A DNA stretch of 64,000 nt. Origin: Candidatus Peregrinibacteria bacterium GW2011_GWF2_43_17. GTDB taxonomy: Bacteria > Patescibacteriota > Gracilibacteria > UBA1369 > UBA12470. Below are positions 17,919-26,858 of this stretch, piece after piece (the stretch's first letter is position 1; the number at the start of each line of letters is the position of its first letter). Location of the stretch: NCBI GenBank assembly GCA_000999315.1, contig LCFW01000007.1, positions 25,328 through 89,327 on the forward strand, in the 5' to 3' direction. Below the pieces are notes generated by a model. It worked only from the letters and a program-made list of their open reading frames with translations, was not told the DNA's origin and searched no databases. The position numbers and the translations under genes were made by a program.

Positions 17919-19625
17919 ATGTCCAACCCAATATTCTCACTTCTCGCGGAATCCTTCAAGTATGCCAAAGGCCACAGAAAAATGATGATTTTCTACCTCG
18001 CACTTTCGGCAATCGCAAATATAGTAATTCTTTTCGAGCCTTACGTCTTCGGGCAAATGCTCGTCACGCTTCAGAACGGCGGCGATCCGCAAGTGCTCAT
18101 GAAAAAGGCAACCTCCTACATCGCAATCCTGGTCGCTCTGCCGATTATATTCTGGATTTTTCACGGCACCTCCAGGTATTTCGAAAGAAAAGTCGCATTC
18201 TTCGTAATGGGATTTTACCAACAATCGGCCCTGCAAGCGCTTTTTTCGCTCCCGATGGAATGGCACAGAAAGCATCACTCCGGCAAAAATATAGACAAAA
18301 TCAGAAGAGCCGGGATGGCGCTTTTGAATTTCGCCAGCGACATTTTCGTTCTCGTTGAAATTTTCGTAACACTTTTCGGAGCATTTATTTTGCTCTTTTT
18401 TGTAAAATTTTACGCCGGACTCATCGCGTTCCTGGTCACATTTCTCGCGTTCACGGTTGTCATACTTTTCGATCGAATACTTTTCAAACAATATAAAAAT
18501 CTGAACTCGGCATACGGGAAAACCGCGTCGGCCGTACACGACTACGTCTCAAACGTATTTACGGTTTTAACCATGAGATTCGAGCGCAGTGCCATAAAAG
18601 AATATCTGCGAAGATATTTCGCACCGTTCCCGCTTTACAGAAAAAACGTAATCCTCAACGAATTCAAATGGGCAAGCGTAACCGTCACGGTAATGGTTAT
18701 GACAATTTTCGTAATCGCTTACGAAATCAGAAGTGAGCTTTTAACGGACGGTGTCGTATCGCTCGGAATTCTTTATACCCTTTTCGCATACATGGATCGC
18801 GTCGGAAGCAGATTTTACGAATTCGCGTGGAAATACAGCCAAACGGTTGAGCAAAACGCCTCTCTCAAATCCGCAGAAAACATTTTCAACGATTACGGAA
18901 AATTCGGGTTTAAGTCTTCGGCAAAGCCTCCCAAAAACTGGAAGAAAATAGAAATCCGCAACCTGCATTTCACATACCTCGACGAGAAAAGAACCAAGCA
19001 CCAAATCGAAAACATTTCTCTCGACATCCCGAGAGGCGCCCGCATCGCCTTCGTCGGCGAAAGCGGTTGTGGGAAAAGCACGGTTCTCGGACTCCTCCGC
19101 GGAATTTACAAAGCCAGCAAAGCATCCGTATTTGCCGACGGTAAAAAACTGCACCACGGCCTCGCGCATCTCGCGCCGATCACAACTTTAATGCCGCAGG
19201 AACCCGAAGTTTTCAACAATACGATCAGATATAACGTCACTATGGGCGTTCAAATACCCGCGGATCGCATAAAAAAAGCCCTCGATTCGGCAAGATTTTC
19301 CTCGGTCTTAAAAAAGCTTCCCGACTCTCTCGACACCGACATCGCCGAAAAAGGCATCAACCTCAGCGGCGGGGAAAAACAAAGATTAGCGCTCGCGAGA
19401 GGACTGATCGCCGCAGAATCAAGCGACATCCTGCTCATGGATGAACCGACAAGTAGCGTGGATATGAAAAACGAACGCGCAATTTTCGAAAACATCTTCA
19501 AGGAAACCCCCGACAAAACCATCATCGCGTCGGTACACCGATTGAGCCTTCTGCCGTTATTCGATACTGTTTGCCATTTCGAGGAAGGAAAGCTGATAAA
19601 ATGCGACACCAAGGCCGCAAACTAA
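17919..19625 (+). CDS. ABC transporter, fused permease and ATPase (exporter type)
   Basis: A ~568-residue half-transporter. About six membrane helices span 1-330, followed by a nucleotide-binding domain with Walker A GESGCGKST (about 380), signature LSGGEKQRLALARG (about 482) and Walker B ILLMDEPTS (about 505). It presumably works as a homodimer exporting a lipid, peptide or drug. The substrate cannot be told. An in-frame ATG at 17880 would add 13 residues encoded by a low-complexity repeat, so I prefer 17919. Confidence 0.92.
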   Translation: MSNPIFSLLAESFKYAKGHRKMMIFYLALSAIANIVILFEPYVFGQMLVTLQNGGDPQVLMKKATSYIAILVALPIIFWIFHGTSRYFERKVAFFVMGFYQQSALQALFSLPMEWHRKHHSGKNIDKIRRAGMALLNFASDIFVLVEIFVTLFGAFILLFFVKFYAGLIAFLVTFLAFTVVILFDRILFKQYKNLNSAYGKTASAVHDYVSNVFTVLTMRFERSAIKEYLRRYFAPFPLYRKNVILNEFKWASVTVTVMVMTIFVIAYEIRSELLTDGVVSLGILYTLFAYMDRVGSRFYEFAWKYSQTVEQNASLKSAENIFNDYGKFGFKSSAKPPKNWKKIEIRNLHFTYLDEKRTKHQIENISLDIPRGARIAFVGESGCGKSTVLGLLRGIYKASKASVFADGKKLHHGLAHLAPITTLMPQEPEVFNNTIRYNVTMGVQIPADRIKKALDSARFSSVLKKLPDSLDTDIAEKGINLSGGEKQRLALARGLIAAESSDILLMDEPTSSVDMKNERAIFENIFKETPDKTIIASVHRLSLLPLFDTVCHFEEGKLIKCDTKAAN

Positions 19626-19693
19626 GACCCTACAACGAGTATTGTGCGTCATACCGTCCTAGGTATTTGAATATACATTTTCAACAATCATCG

Positions 19694-19720
19694 CTATCTA
19701 CTATCTACTATCTACTATCT
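19694..19720. repeat. CTATCTA tandem tract
   Basis: Almost perfect tandem CTATCTA units. The tract overlaps the stop codon and last codons (IVDSR) of the convergent release-factor-like gene, so its C-terminus was probably set by the repeat. Confidence 0.65.
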
Positions 19721-20057
19721 CCCCTCTCCCCCTCTTCACCTCCGCCCGCCTTCTCTTCGCCTCAAGCATTTTTTCCTTCGCCCGCTTTGATCTTTTTTGT
19801 TTTTGACGACGAATTTTATAAACCTCTTTTGCTTTTTTCGACTCTCGCCAAGCAACAACTTGCTCGATTTTTGCAACCAAAAGCTTGTAAGCCGCCGCCC
19901 TGTTTTTCTCACGCTCTCGATACAACTGGCACTTCACTGTAATCCCTGTTGGCAAATGTTTTATCCAAACACAGCTGGATGTTTTGTTTATTTTTTGCCC
20001 GCCGGCGCCACCGCCTCGTATGAACTTTTCTTCGATATCAAAAGAAGATATTTGCAT
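19701..20057 (-). CDS. Release-factor-like protein with a GGQ domain only
   Basis: A 118-residue protein of the PF00472 family consisting of the peptidyl-tRNA hydrolysis domain: GAGGQKINKTSSCVWIKHLP contains the catalytic GGQ. The codon-recognition domains of RF1/RF2 are missing. A Lys/Arg-rich C-terminal tail could bind rRNA, as in ArfB (YaeJ) or mitochondrial C12orf65, so a role in rescue of stalled ribosomes is likely. The start overlaps the upstream gene by 1 nt (TAATG), so translation is probably coupled. Together with the tmRNA it would give two rescue routes. Confidence 0.85.
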   Translation of the reverse strand: MQISSFDIEEKFIRGGGAGGQKINKTSSCVWIKHLPTGITVKCQLYREREKNRAAAYKLLVAKIEQVVAWRESKKAKEVYKIRRQKQKRSKRAKEKMLEAKRRRAEVKRGRGEIVDSR

Positions 20058-20644
20058 TATTTTTTATATAAAAGCACCAGCCCCGCGAAAAGCGCCACCG
20101 CCATTTTCATTTCTTCCTCGGAAACGGACTCTTCAAGTTTGAGATCGCTATACGTCCCGTTCCAAAAACCCCTCTTTGAAAAAACATACCCGACAACCTT
20201 TCCCACGCCGTTTTTAATCACATATTCGTGAGTCGGATTATACAAGTTCGTCATCTCATCCAAAACTCTCTTGGCAACCGAGCTGTTAATGATTTCAAGC
20301 GTCAAAAAAACGCCACCATCCGGCTTCAGAATCTCCCACTTCTCCGCCCCGAACGCCATCACCGTTTTAAAAATAGCCCACGCCATAGTCCCAAGCAGTT
20401 TGTCTCCTTTTTCGGCATCAAAAATCTCCCATGTCGCGTACCCAAACCTCCCTCTTTTATGTTTGAGCTTGAGCAGTTTAACCGTCTTCGTCTTATCCGT
20501 AAACACATTCATTTCGCCGAATATTTTCGACTTAAAAAACAACATCGGATTTTTCGTTTGCGGATCGGTACCGACACACGAAAGCGGCGACGCAAATAAG
20601 CTCAATACCCCCCTCTCGCAACGAATATTTTTTATTTTTTGCAT
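20057..20644 (-). CDS. LURP-one/tubby-C-like domain protein
   Basis: A ~195-residue protein with the compact beta-rich pattern of LURP-one/scramblase-like proteins. It reads KSKIFGEMNVFTDKTKTVKLLKL, then a Trp-x-Ile strand and a second similar repeat, ending in a hydrophobic helix (MAVALFAGLVLLYK). The cellular role in bacteria is unclear. The ATG at 20644 sits at the predicted start point of a TATAAT promoter, so the transcript may be leaderless. An upstream in-frame start at 20677 would lie before the promoter and is unlikely. Confidence 0.6.
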   Translation of the reverse strand: MQKIKNIRCERGVLSLFASPLSCVGTDPQTKNPMLFFKSKIFGEMNVFTDKTKTVKLLKLKHKRGRFGYATWEIFDAEKGDKLLGTMAWAIFKTVMAFGAEKWEILKPDGGVFLTLEIINSSVAKRVLDEMTNLYNPTHEYVIKNGVGKVVGYVFSKRGFWNGTYSDLKLEESVSEEEMKMAVALFAGLVLLYKK

Positions 20645-20650
20645 ATTCGT

Positions 20651-20656
20651 ATTATA
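20651..20656 (-). promoter_or_regulatory. -10 box giving a probable leaderless mRNA
   Basis: TATAAT on the minus strand ends 7 nt from the ATG at 20644, so transcription should begin at or next to the A of the start codon. The box also overlaps the stop of the upstream radical SAM gene. Confidence 0.55.
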
Positions 20657-21434
20657 CCCACGGATTCTCTTTTGCAAAATCCGGAATTAAAATCTTTCTA
20701 CTCTCCGCGGATTGCGCCCACCCGTTTTTAAATCCTTTTTTAATCAAAAATTTGAAAGTATTATCAAACTCATCCTCGGTAAGCACGCGATTTATTTCGG
20801 GAAAATTTGCGGCGTTGTGTAACGGCGAATACTGATTCATCAAGCTGACATGCAGATCGGTGCTAATTTCAGCAAGCTTGTTAAGCGCTTCAAAACTGTT
20901 TTCGAGATTTCCGGGCAAAACCAAGTGTCGAACGACAATCCGATCCGAAACGCCCACCTGTCTTACCATCTCTTTTATCGCCGCCGTGGCAACGCCCGAG
21001 TAATTCCGCGCTCCTGAATATTTCAGCCCAACTGCATCAATCCCGTATTTAAAATCCGGCAAATAAATATCAACAAATCCTTCCATCTCGCGAAGTATTT
21101 CAACTTTTTCATACGCATTTGAATTCCATAAAACAGGGGTTTTCAACCCTCCATCACGTGCGATTTTTATCGCCTCTTTTATCTGTTTAAACCAAATTGT
21201 CGGAGTCACAAGATCTATATTCGCAGACCCATCCGCTTGCAACTTCAACATAATCTCGGCCAGTTCTTCGGCGCTATACTCGCGACCTATGCCACCTTGT
21301 GAAATTTGAAAATTTTGACAAAAAACGCACCTCAAATTACACCCCGTAAAAAATATTCCTCCCGCAGGACAAAACGGCGGCTCTTCACCAAAATGTTTCC
21401 CAACCCAAGCAATTTTAATTTTATTCATAAACAT
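20652..21434 (-). CDS. Radical SAM protein, pyruvate-formate-lyase-activase-like
   Basis: The CNLRCVFCQN motif is the CxxxCxxC site that binds the 4Fe-4S cluster and SAM. The preceding GGIFFTGC and following strands resemble the PflA/PflX-like family, annotated as pyruvate formate-lyase activating enzyme homologues. Many of these act on unknown proteins. No glycyl-radical enzyme is seen here. ATGs at 21434 and 21428 are both plausible. An upstream frame to 21482 would be encoded by a repeated sequence and is less likely. Confidence 0.88.
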   Translation of the reverse strand: MFMNKIKIAWVGKHFGEEPPFCPAGGIFFTGCNLRCVFCQNFQISQGGIGREYSAEELAEIMLKLQADGSANIDLVTPTIWFKQIKEAIKIARDGGLKTPVLWNSNAYEKVEILREMEGFVDIYLPDFKYGIDAVGLKYSGARNYSGVATAAIKEMVRQVGVSDRIVVRHLVLPGNLENSFEALNKLAEISTDLHVSLMNQYSPLHNAANFPEINRVLTEDEFDNTFKFLIKKGFKNGWAQSAESRKILIPDFAKENPWV

Positions 21435-21448
21435 TTCGGACAATTCCG

Positions 21449-21648
21449 CAACGCTACCGTTCCGTGCTCCATGGCAAGACATTTTTTATTGTCTTGAGCG
21501 ACTCCGCAACAAGCGAGGACCTAATGAAAGATAATACAACCAACTGCAAGACAAATATTTTTGTTGCGAACGACTCTGCAACGCTACTGTTCCATGCTTC
21601 AAGCTGGAACAGTAAGTGAAGCCCTAGTGAGCAACAAAAATATTTGTC
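21449..21648. repeat. Long inverted-repeat element behind tmRNA, with a diverged second copy
   Basis: At 21550-21648 two perfect 18-bp arms (GACAAATATTTTTGTTGC and its inverse) enclose 63 bp with an inner 9-bp hairpin (ACTGTTCCA / TGGAACAGT). Part of it recurs at ~21449-21535: CCGCAACGCTACCGTTCCGTGC against CTGCAACGCTACTGTTCCATGC, and a following AAGCGAGGACCTAATGA-like block. The right arm ends 2 bp from the tmRNA CCA, so the hairpin may act as a terminator or processing signal. Confidence 0.7.
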
Positions 21649-21649
21649 C

Positions 21650-22054
21650 TGGTGGAGATGCCGGGACTCGAACCCGGGTCTAAAGGTTTAGTAAATTCCG
21701 TTTAAATCCATATCAAGCTCTAATGTGTGGCAAGAAAGGATAAAGAACTTGCGAAAAGCCCTTTCAAGCCGGTTTAAAAGTTTAAATCGTATGAACCAAA
21801 CTCCAAGCCCAACGATCGATCCTCAAAAATAACGTTTTGCCGCGACTATGAGGCCTTGCCTCGGAAAACGGGTTTTCAGAAATTAATCCGAGAACACTTA
21901 CGCCGCTACGGCAACTCGGTTGCCATAGACGAACGCTGCTAAACTTTCGTTTGCATTTAGATTTTGTATCGAACTTTGGATACGACGGGACCGATACTAC
22001 CGCCGAGATTAAAGAACTTATCTAAAATCCTCTATCGAAGCCAAATACATCCCC
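21650..22054 (-). ncRNA. ssrA: tmRNA
   Basis: The 405-nt gene on the minus strand has a tRNA-like fold. The 5' end GGGGATG pairs with 3' CATCTCC, followed by A and an encoded CCA. The T arm reads GGGTTCGAGTCCC. The tag frame runs from 21954 to 21898 and encodes ANESLAAFVYGNRVAVAA followed by TAA. It rescues stalled ribosomes and marks proteins for proteolysis. The tag ends in Ala-Ala, as is typical for ClpXP recognition, and is longer than the 10-residue E. coli tag. Confidence 0.97.
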
Positions 22055-22075
22055 ACATTTCAAAGAGCAAACACC

Positions 22076-22084
22076 ATTATATCA
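22076..22084 (-). promoter_or_regulatory. tmRNA promoter (extended -10)
   Basis: TGA-TATAAT lies 22 nt upstream of the mature tmRNA 5' end, leaving a short leader to be removed by RNase P. No strong -35 is visible. Confidence 0.6.
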
Positions 22085-22099
22085 TAAATTTATCCCTCG

Positions 22100-22453
22100 T
22101 TACTTCTCTCCTTCTCCCAAAACCAACCTCATCAAAAAATCCGCTAATGCCTTCTGCCTCACCTGGAAGCTTGAAGATGTAGGATCGGTAGCATGCTCTA
22201 TATCGGAAACGAGCAACTCAAGAACCTGTCTCAACCTGGCATCCTCCGTACGTCCGATTTCGGATCGTACGAGCTCCAAAAACGCACACCCCCCTCTCTG
22301 AACCAAAACTTGATACGCCCCCGTCATCTTAATGGCGGAAACGTCGTCGCTCGGCATAGCTAAAACCACCTCTTTCAACGTCTGCAGTTTCGCGCCAAAT
22401 CTCCGCAAAACAACCGCCTCTTTTCCTCCACCATTGCCCGGCACTTCGCCCAT
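22100..22453 (-). CDS. Small unknown protein downstream of mfd
   Basis: I do not recognise this ~117-residue protein. It is mainly helical, with no catalytic motif. It begins just after the mfd stop (an alternative TTG start at 22468 lies 4 nt behind it), so it is likely translated from the dnaN-mfd transcript. The stop lies just upstream of the tmRNA promoter. Confidence 0.5.
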   Translation of the reverse strand: MGEVPGNGGGKEAVVLRRFGAKLQTLKEVVLAMPSDDVSAIKMTGAYQVLVQRGGCAFLELVRSEIGRTEDARLRQVLELLVSDIEHATDPTSSSFQVRQKALADFLMRLVLGEGEK

Positions 22454-22471
22454 AAAAACTTTTATCAAATT

Positions 22472-25400
22472 TTACTCCCTAATCCACTTCCCCCTCTCGA
22501 CCTTCCCCGCCAACTTTTTGAAACATTCCGCAAGCTCGTCCGTCCAATGAACACCAAGATTCGCGATTTTACATTTCAATTTCGTCCCCGAAATTATCCA
22601 CTTCGGATTATATTCGAGCAAATTCATAATATTTTCCGGCTTTACCTTGTCCGACATCGTAAGCACGATCTGTCTTTCGACATCGCTATGCACACTCTCC
22701 GCTCTTACGTTCGTCAGGTTTGCCTTTTTCGCCAACAATTTCAACTCAAGAATTTTGAACAAATTCAAAACCTCCGACGGCATCCTGCCGTAATCGTTCG
22801 TCACCTCGACCTTAAGTTCGCCCAAATATGTCATATTGTCCGCGCCTGCAAGTTTCTGGTAAACATTAATTTTATCCCTGAAATTCACAACGTAGTCATC
22901 CGGGATTAACGCGGGTAGGGGCAACTCGATCGAAACCTCAATCGGTCTCTCTTCGGCCTCGGTTACAACCCCGTCTTTAAGCGCCTCGACAGCTTGATTC
23001 AACATCCTGATAAAATGACTGACGCCAACCACGTTGATAGACCCGTGCTGACTCACACCGAGAATATCTCCGGCGCCCCTTATCTCCAGATCTTTCATCG
23101 CTATTTGGAAACCGCTACCAAGCTCGGAAGCCTCTACGATCGCGCGTAGCCTCTTCTTCGCATCAAGCGGCAACTTCTGCTGGGTATACAAAAAGAATGC
23201 ATAAGCCTGCCTTCTGCTTCGCCCCACTCGGCCTCGCAATTGATACAACTGCGCCAGCCCGAACCTTTCCGCATTATTAACTATCAAGGTATTCGCATTC
23301 GGAAGATCTATCCCGTTTTCAATAATTGTCGAGCTCACAAGCACGTCAAACTCCCCGTCTTTAAACGCCATAATCCTGCTTTCCAATTCGGAACTTCCGA
23401 GCTTCCCGTGAGTCACGACAAATTTCGCTTCCGGCACAAGCGATCTCAGTTTATCAGCCATGTCTTCTATTGTCTGAACCCTGTTGTGTAAAAAATAAAC
23501 CTGCCCGCCTCTCGCCTTCTCCTCCAAAATCGCCATCCTTATCAAGTTGTATCCAAATCTTCTAACTTCCGTAATTATCGGCAATCTGCCCGGAGGCGGC
23601 GTTGTAATCGTCGTAATATCTCTAAGCCCGTTCAAGCTTATGTTCAACGTTCTTGGTATCGGTGTCGCGGTCAGCGTCAAAATATCAACCTCCGTCCTCA
23701 ACTCTTTCAGCTTCTCCTTTTGCTTAACTCCGAACCTCTGCTCCTCGTCTATAATCACAAGCCCGAGATCTTTAAAATGCACGTCCGGCTGTAAAATCCT
23801 ATGCGTCCCGATAATAATATCAACCGCGCCATTCGCAATGTCGCGAAGAATCTTTTTTTGCTCGCCTTGCGACCTGAACCTGCTCAACATTTCTATCCTC
23901 ACGTTGAACTCGTCCATTCTTTTTTTGAAACTCTTGTAATGCTGATCCGCCAAAATCGTAATCGGCGAAACCAGCGCAACCTGCTTCCCGCCTTTCACCG
24001 CCTTAAACGCCGCCCTCATCGCAACCTCCGTCTTGCCGAACCCGACATCTCCGCAAACAAGCCTGTCCATCGGCTTTTCTCTTTCCATGTCGAGCTTAAC
24101 GTCATGTATTGCCCTGATTTGCCCGGGCGTTTCTTCATATGGGAATGTTTTTTCGAATTGCTCTTGCGTAGGATCGTCATCCCGGAATGTGTGCCCTTTC
24201 GCCTGATTTCTTTTCGCATAAAGCTCCAAAAGTTCTTTCGCGATTTTCTCCGTCTCTTTTTTCACCTTGCTTGTGAGAGTCGCCCATTCCGCGGAACCAA
24301 GCCTGGTAAGACGAGGGGGTTGGTCGCCCGCGCCGATAAATTTACTCACTTTGTCCGCCTGGTCTATCGGGACAAAAAGCTTGTCGTTTTCCGCATAACC
24401 AATTTTTAAATACTCCCTGGTAACACCGTCTACAGTTTTTTTATCCAGCCCCATGAAAAGACCGATTCCGTGATCGGTATGAACAACGTAATCGTTAACT
24501 TTCAGCCCGGTTAAGAAGTCCGAAAAAACTCTGTATTTCGCATCTTCCGCTTTTTTACTTTCCTTGAGATCCACGACCTCTTTGTCGGTGACGGTGACGA
24601 CTTTTATTTTCGGGTTCTGAAACGGAACCGGAAATGGATCGTTTTTATCAATCAAAACAATATTCACCCTGTACTGCTGGAGGCCGGAGCCGTTTTCAAC
24701 AATATGATATTTAACCTCTTTGTCCTCGAAAGCACCTTTATATTCGGCAAGATTTTTTGTAAACAAAGCTATTTTCCAATCCATCGCGATTTTTTCTTTC
24801 ACGTCGGCAATAAAGTCGAGCACGTTCTGATATCTCAGGACTGATAAGTAATGTAAGTGGTGGTGGTATGCCGACTCTTCCATGAACGACGTAAAATTCA
24901 CCTTGTACGTAGATGGATCCGCCATTTTTTGCGCTTCGTCGTACAGTGCCGCCTCTTCGTCGGGGATTTCAAGATCGTCGTCCACAATCAACGACCCCTT
25001 TTGGAAATAATCAAAAATTGAGCTTTTATTTTCGGTGTCTCCTGTCGGGAAAATCGCAAGCTCGTCGATTTTCGCGCCAACTTCTTTTGTATCAAGATCG
25101 TATGAAGAAATTTTCTCCACCTTGTTAAACCCAACTTCTATTTGCACGGGCTTTTCAAGATTCACGGGGTGAAGAAGCAGGATTTCGCCGGATTTATAAT
25201 ACTGCCCTTTTTCTATTCTTTTATCGCTTGAAACCTCGTACCCGATATCTATCAATTTGTTGAAAATCGTGACCGCGTCGGCGGAGTCACTTTTTCTTAA
25301 AGAAAAAATTTTGCCCGCAATGCTTTCCGGTTTCGGATAAAGGGCGAGCGCATCTTTATACTCCATCACAAAAACCCCGCCGCTTTTCAAACAAGCTTCC

Positions 25401-25723
25401 GATAAAAAGTAAGATGTTTTTATTTTGTTTTTCCTCTCGGTATCGTCGTCGAGATACTCGTTTTTCTCTATGTCTAAAAACCTTACGTTGAAGCTTCCCC
25501 ATGCCGTCATCGCCGCACATATCTGCTCTTTTTCTTGGTGGTTTGAAACTATCCAAAGGGTGTTTTTCACGTCTTTTTTCGCCAAAATCAATCGTGACAC
25601 GAAAAAGGCCTTGGAAGAATAATTTCCTCCTCCGGATATCGTTGTAACACCATCGGAGCAAAATTGTGAAACCGCGTCCTTGTCAAAGGAGTCGGTAAAC
25701 AAACGTATTAAATCTGTTACCAC
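22472..25723 (-). CDS. mfd: Transcription-repair coupling factor Mfd
   Basis: A 1083-residue Mfd. The UvrB-like N-terminal module is followed by a CarD-like RNA-polymerase-interacting domain (VNDYVVHTDHGIGLF), then a RecG-like helicase with Walker A GDVGFGKTE (about 554), DEEQRFG (about 657), TATPIPRTL and LRGRVGRSRRQAYAF, and finally the C-terminal regulatory domain. It removes stalled RNA polymerase from damaged DNA and recruits UvrA. It lies 31 bp downstream of dnaN on the same strand. Confidence 0.97.
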   Translation of the reverse strand: MVTDLIRLFTDSFDKDAVSQFCSDGVTTISGGGNYSSKAFFVSRLILAKKDVKNTLWIVSNHQEKEQICAAMTAWGSFNVRFLDIEKNEYLDDDTERKNKIKTSYFLSEACLKSGGVFVMEYKDALALYPKPESIAGKIFSLRKSDSADAVTIFNKLIDIGYEVSSDKRIEKGQYYKSGEILLLHPVNLEKPVQIEVGFNKVEKISSYDLDTKEVGAKIDELAIFPTGDTENKSSIFDYFQKGSLIVDDDLEIPDEEAALYDEAQKMADPSTYKVNFTSFMEESAYHHHLHYLSVLRYQNVLDFIADVKEKIAMDWKIALFTKNLAEYKGAFEDKEVKYHIVENGSGLQQYRVNIVLIDKNDPFPVPFQNPKIKVVTVTDKEVVDLKESKKAEDAKYRVFSDFLTGLKVNDYVVHTDHGIGLFMGLDKKTVDGVTREYLKIGYAENDKLFVPIDQADKVSKFIGAGDQPPRLTRLGSAEWATLTSKVKKETEKIAKELLELYAKRNQAKGHTFRDDDPTQEQFEKTFPYEETPGQIRAIHDVKLDMEREKPMDRLVCGDVGFGKTEVAMRAAFKAVKGGKQVALVSPITILADQHYKSFKKRMDEFNVRIEMLSRFRSQGEQKKILRDIANGAVDIIIGTHRILQPDVHFKDLGLVIIDEEQRFGVKQKEKLKELRTEVDILTLTATPIPRTLNISLNGLRDITTITTPPPGRLPIITEVRRFGYNLIRMAILEEKARGGQVYFLHNRVQTIEDMADKLRSLVPEAKFVVTHGKLGSSELESRIMAFKDGEFDVLVSSTIIENGIDLPNANTLIVNNAERFGLAQLYQLRGRVGRSRRQAYAFFLYTQQKLPLDAKKRLRAIVEASELGSGFQIAMKDLEIRGAGDILGVSQHGSINVVGVSHFIRMLNQAVEALKDGVVTEAEERPIEVSIELPLPALIPDDYVVNFRDKINVYQKLAGADNMTYLGELKVEVTNDYGRMPSEVLNLFKILELKLLAKKANLTNVRAESVHSDVERQIVLTMSDKVKPENIMNLLEYNPKWIISGTKLKCKIANLGVHWTDELAECFKKLAGKVERGKWIRE

Positions 25724-25754
25724 TTTCGAATCTTTATATTAAAAATCGGAGCGA

Positions 25755-26858
25755 CTAGAGCTTAAGCGGCATAATTATATGCACAAAGTCGTTTTTCTTC
25801 AAGGGTTTTATGGAAACGGGGTTGATTTTGTCAACCATTTCTATGGCGATTTTATCGTCGGCAACGCTGGATAATACGTCAAGTATGTACTGTGCGTTCA
25901 GTGCAACTTTGTTGTTTTCTCCGGTAATTTTAATGTCTAAGTCCGCCCTGCCTTCGCCAACCTGTGTTTCGTCGGTCGAAACAATCATTTTCCCGTCATT
26001 TGTAACTGAGATTTTCACGTTGTTGTTTGTCTCCATCACGAAAAGGCTGACTTTTTTTACGGCCAATATTAGGTCTTCGCGCTCAACCTCGCATTTTGTC
26101 TTTGGTTCTTTTGGTAAAATTTTCTCATAGTCGGGGAAACGTCCTTCTATAAGCCTGGAAATTAAAACCGTATCTCCGCATTTGAATAAAACCTGGTTGC
26201 TTGATGCGCTCACCTCTATGACGCCCTTTGCCAGTGTGATTATTCTGCCAAGCTCAATAATTGTTTTTGATGGGATTATAAAGTCGGCGCTGGATTTAAC
26301 ATCGGAGGAAAGCTTTATCACTTTTTGAGAAAGCCTATAGCTGTCGGTGGCAACCATTAAAAGTTCATCTTTTTTAAACCCGAACAAAACACCCGTTAAG
26401 ACCGGCCTGACTATGTTTGTCGAAGCCGCAAACGCAACTTGCGAAACGGCATCTTTAAAACTTTCAACCGGGATCTCGAAAGACATAGTCCCTTCAACTT
26501 TCGGAATCATTGGAAACTCTTCCGCCGGAATACCTTTGATTTTTGTTTCCGAATGGCTGGCTTTAACCGACAGTGTGACGCCGTCTTCAAGTTTCAACTC
26601 GACGTCGCCATCTTTCAACAACCCGACATAGCTTGTAAAAATCTTCGCTGGAATTGTAACGCTCCCCTCGTTTATAACGTCGGCTTCGAGAACCGTCTTG
26701 ATCGCGATTTCAAGATTTGTTGCGGACAAAACAACCTTCTTCCCCTCAACGCTTAATAAAATGTTGTTTAAAACCGGAAGGGTGTTGTTCGGACTAACCG
26801 CCTTGTTAACAATATTTAGGGCGCTTGCGAGCGCTCTTTGTGAGCATTTTACTTTCAT
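25755..26858 (-). CDS. dnaN: DNA polymerase III beta subunit (sliding clamp)
   Basis: A 367-residue beta clamp with three repeated domains and typical strands such as LPVLNNILLSVEG, RPVLTGVLFGF and LIEGRFPDY, ending in IIMPLKL (family MPxRL). It tethers polymerase and other enzymes to DNA. It leads a dnaN-mfd transcription unit. The promoter at 26888-26915 (TTGAAA-N16-TATAAT) precedes a short leader with a TTTAAAT tract. No dnaA or recF lies next to it. Confidence 0.97.
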   Translation of the reverse strand: MKVKCSQRALASALNIVNKAVSPNNTLPVLNNILLSVEGKKVVLSATNLEIAIKTVLEADVINEGSVTIPAKIFTSYVGLLKDGDVELKLEDGVTLSVKASHSETKIKGIPAEEFPMIPKVEGTMSFEIPVESFKDAVSQVAFAASTNIVRPVLTGVLFGFKKDELLMVATDSYRLSQKVIKLSSDVKSSADFIIPSKTIIELGRIITLAKGVIEVSASSNQVLFKCGDTVLISRLIEGRFPDYEKILPKEPKTKCEVEREDLILAVKKVSLFVMETNNNVKISVTNDGKMIVSTDETQVGEGRADLDIKITGENNKVALNAQYILDVLSSVADDKIAIEMVDKINPVSIKPLKKNDFVHIIMPLKL

